Assembly: GCA_016763815.1 (NCBI GenBank)
Contig: JAESTB010000565.1
Coordinates: 1-5,036, forward strand
DNA length: 5,036 bases
Reading direction: 5' to 3'
Source of the DNA: Arenicella sp.
GTDB taxonomy: Bacteria; Pseudomonadota; Gammaproteobacteria; Arenicellales; Arenicellaceae
Below, piece after piece: positions 4,891 through 5,036 of the stretch (positions within the stretch are counted from its first letter, which is position 1; each line of letters starts with the position of its first letter). A program made the position numbers and the translations under genes. A model generated the notes under the pieces. The model saw only the letters and a list, made by a program, of their open reading frames with translations. It did not search any database and had not been told where the DNA came from.

Positions 4891-5036
4891 AAATCGGCGG
4901 GCACACCTGTAATACATTTCTAAGTCGTTTAATGACCTACCGACCCCGGGATCGTTACAGGCATTTGCTATAACCTGAGTTTATTTTTAGGCGCATTGTG
5001 GATGCTAATGGCTTGCTTGAGCATTTGAATATTGAA
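4891..5036. other. Non-coding tail with no recognised gene
   Basis: All frames contain stops up to about 4973. From 4974 to the window end one + frame is open (ending VDANGLLEHLNIE from a GTG at 4998), but it is too short and unrecognised to call a gene. It could be the start of something beyond the window. Confidence 0.4.

Larger units (their letters stand above)
4717..5009. repeat. Pair of short imperfect direct repeats flanking the PepSY remnant
   Basis: The segment 4717-4739 (taggcggcaccatggatgct then aac) and the segment 4988-5009 (taggcgcattgtggatgcta then at) match at most positions with one single-base gap. Both contain tggatgctaa. They lie about 270 bases apart on either side of the PepSY remnant. 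They may be chance matches or traces of the rearrangement that created the remnant. Confidence 0.25.

Overview
The window looks like part of a Gram-negative, probably gammaproteobacterial, chromosome. It encodes an outer-membrane TonB-dependent receptor with a Sec signal peptide and TonB box, and an inner-membrane PepSY-TM protein. Base composition is moderate and codon use is even across the intact genes. I cannot name a genus.

Layout: (1) Positions 1-321 are the 3' part of a small His-rich gene that ends in an Arg-Ala-Pro-Pro motif six codons before its stop. This matches the C-terminus of the DUF2946/CruR family of copper-responsive upstream ORFs. (2) Positions 322-444 are a leader of about 120 bases with two compact inverted repeats and a clear Shine-Dalgarno site. 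(3) Positions 445-2772 encode a complete TonB-dependent receptor. (4) Positions 2812-4302 encode a complete PepSY-TM protein, 39 bases downstream on the same strand. (5) Positions 4303-5036 hold no intact gene. This stretch contains decayed coding pieces, two inverted repeats, and a degenerate copy of the first ~100 bases of the PepSY gene (4784-4890).

The gene order DUF2946-like ORF, TonB-dependent receptor, PepSY protein is the order of the Bordetella pertussis bp2923(cruR)-bfrG-bp2921 operon. There, the nascent DUF2946 protein stalls its ribosome at RAPP when copper is low, so the downstream genes are read. Copper binding to its CXXC relieves the stall and allows Rho termination before the receptor gene. 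By analogy, this is probably a copper-repressed copper-acquisition operon: the receptor brings copper or a copper complex across the outer membrane, and the PepSY protein handles or reduces it at the inner membrane. The visible part of this uORF lacks a standard CXXC and carries tandem HSSH repeats instead, so its sensing chemistry may differ.

The most distinctive signal outside the genes is a hairpin plus T-run with the shape of an intrinsic terminator. It lies inside codons 9-18 of the PepSY gene and is repeated, with a strengthened stem, in the decayed copy 2 kb downstream.
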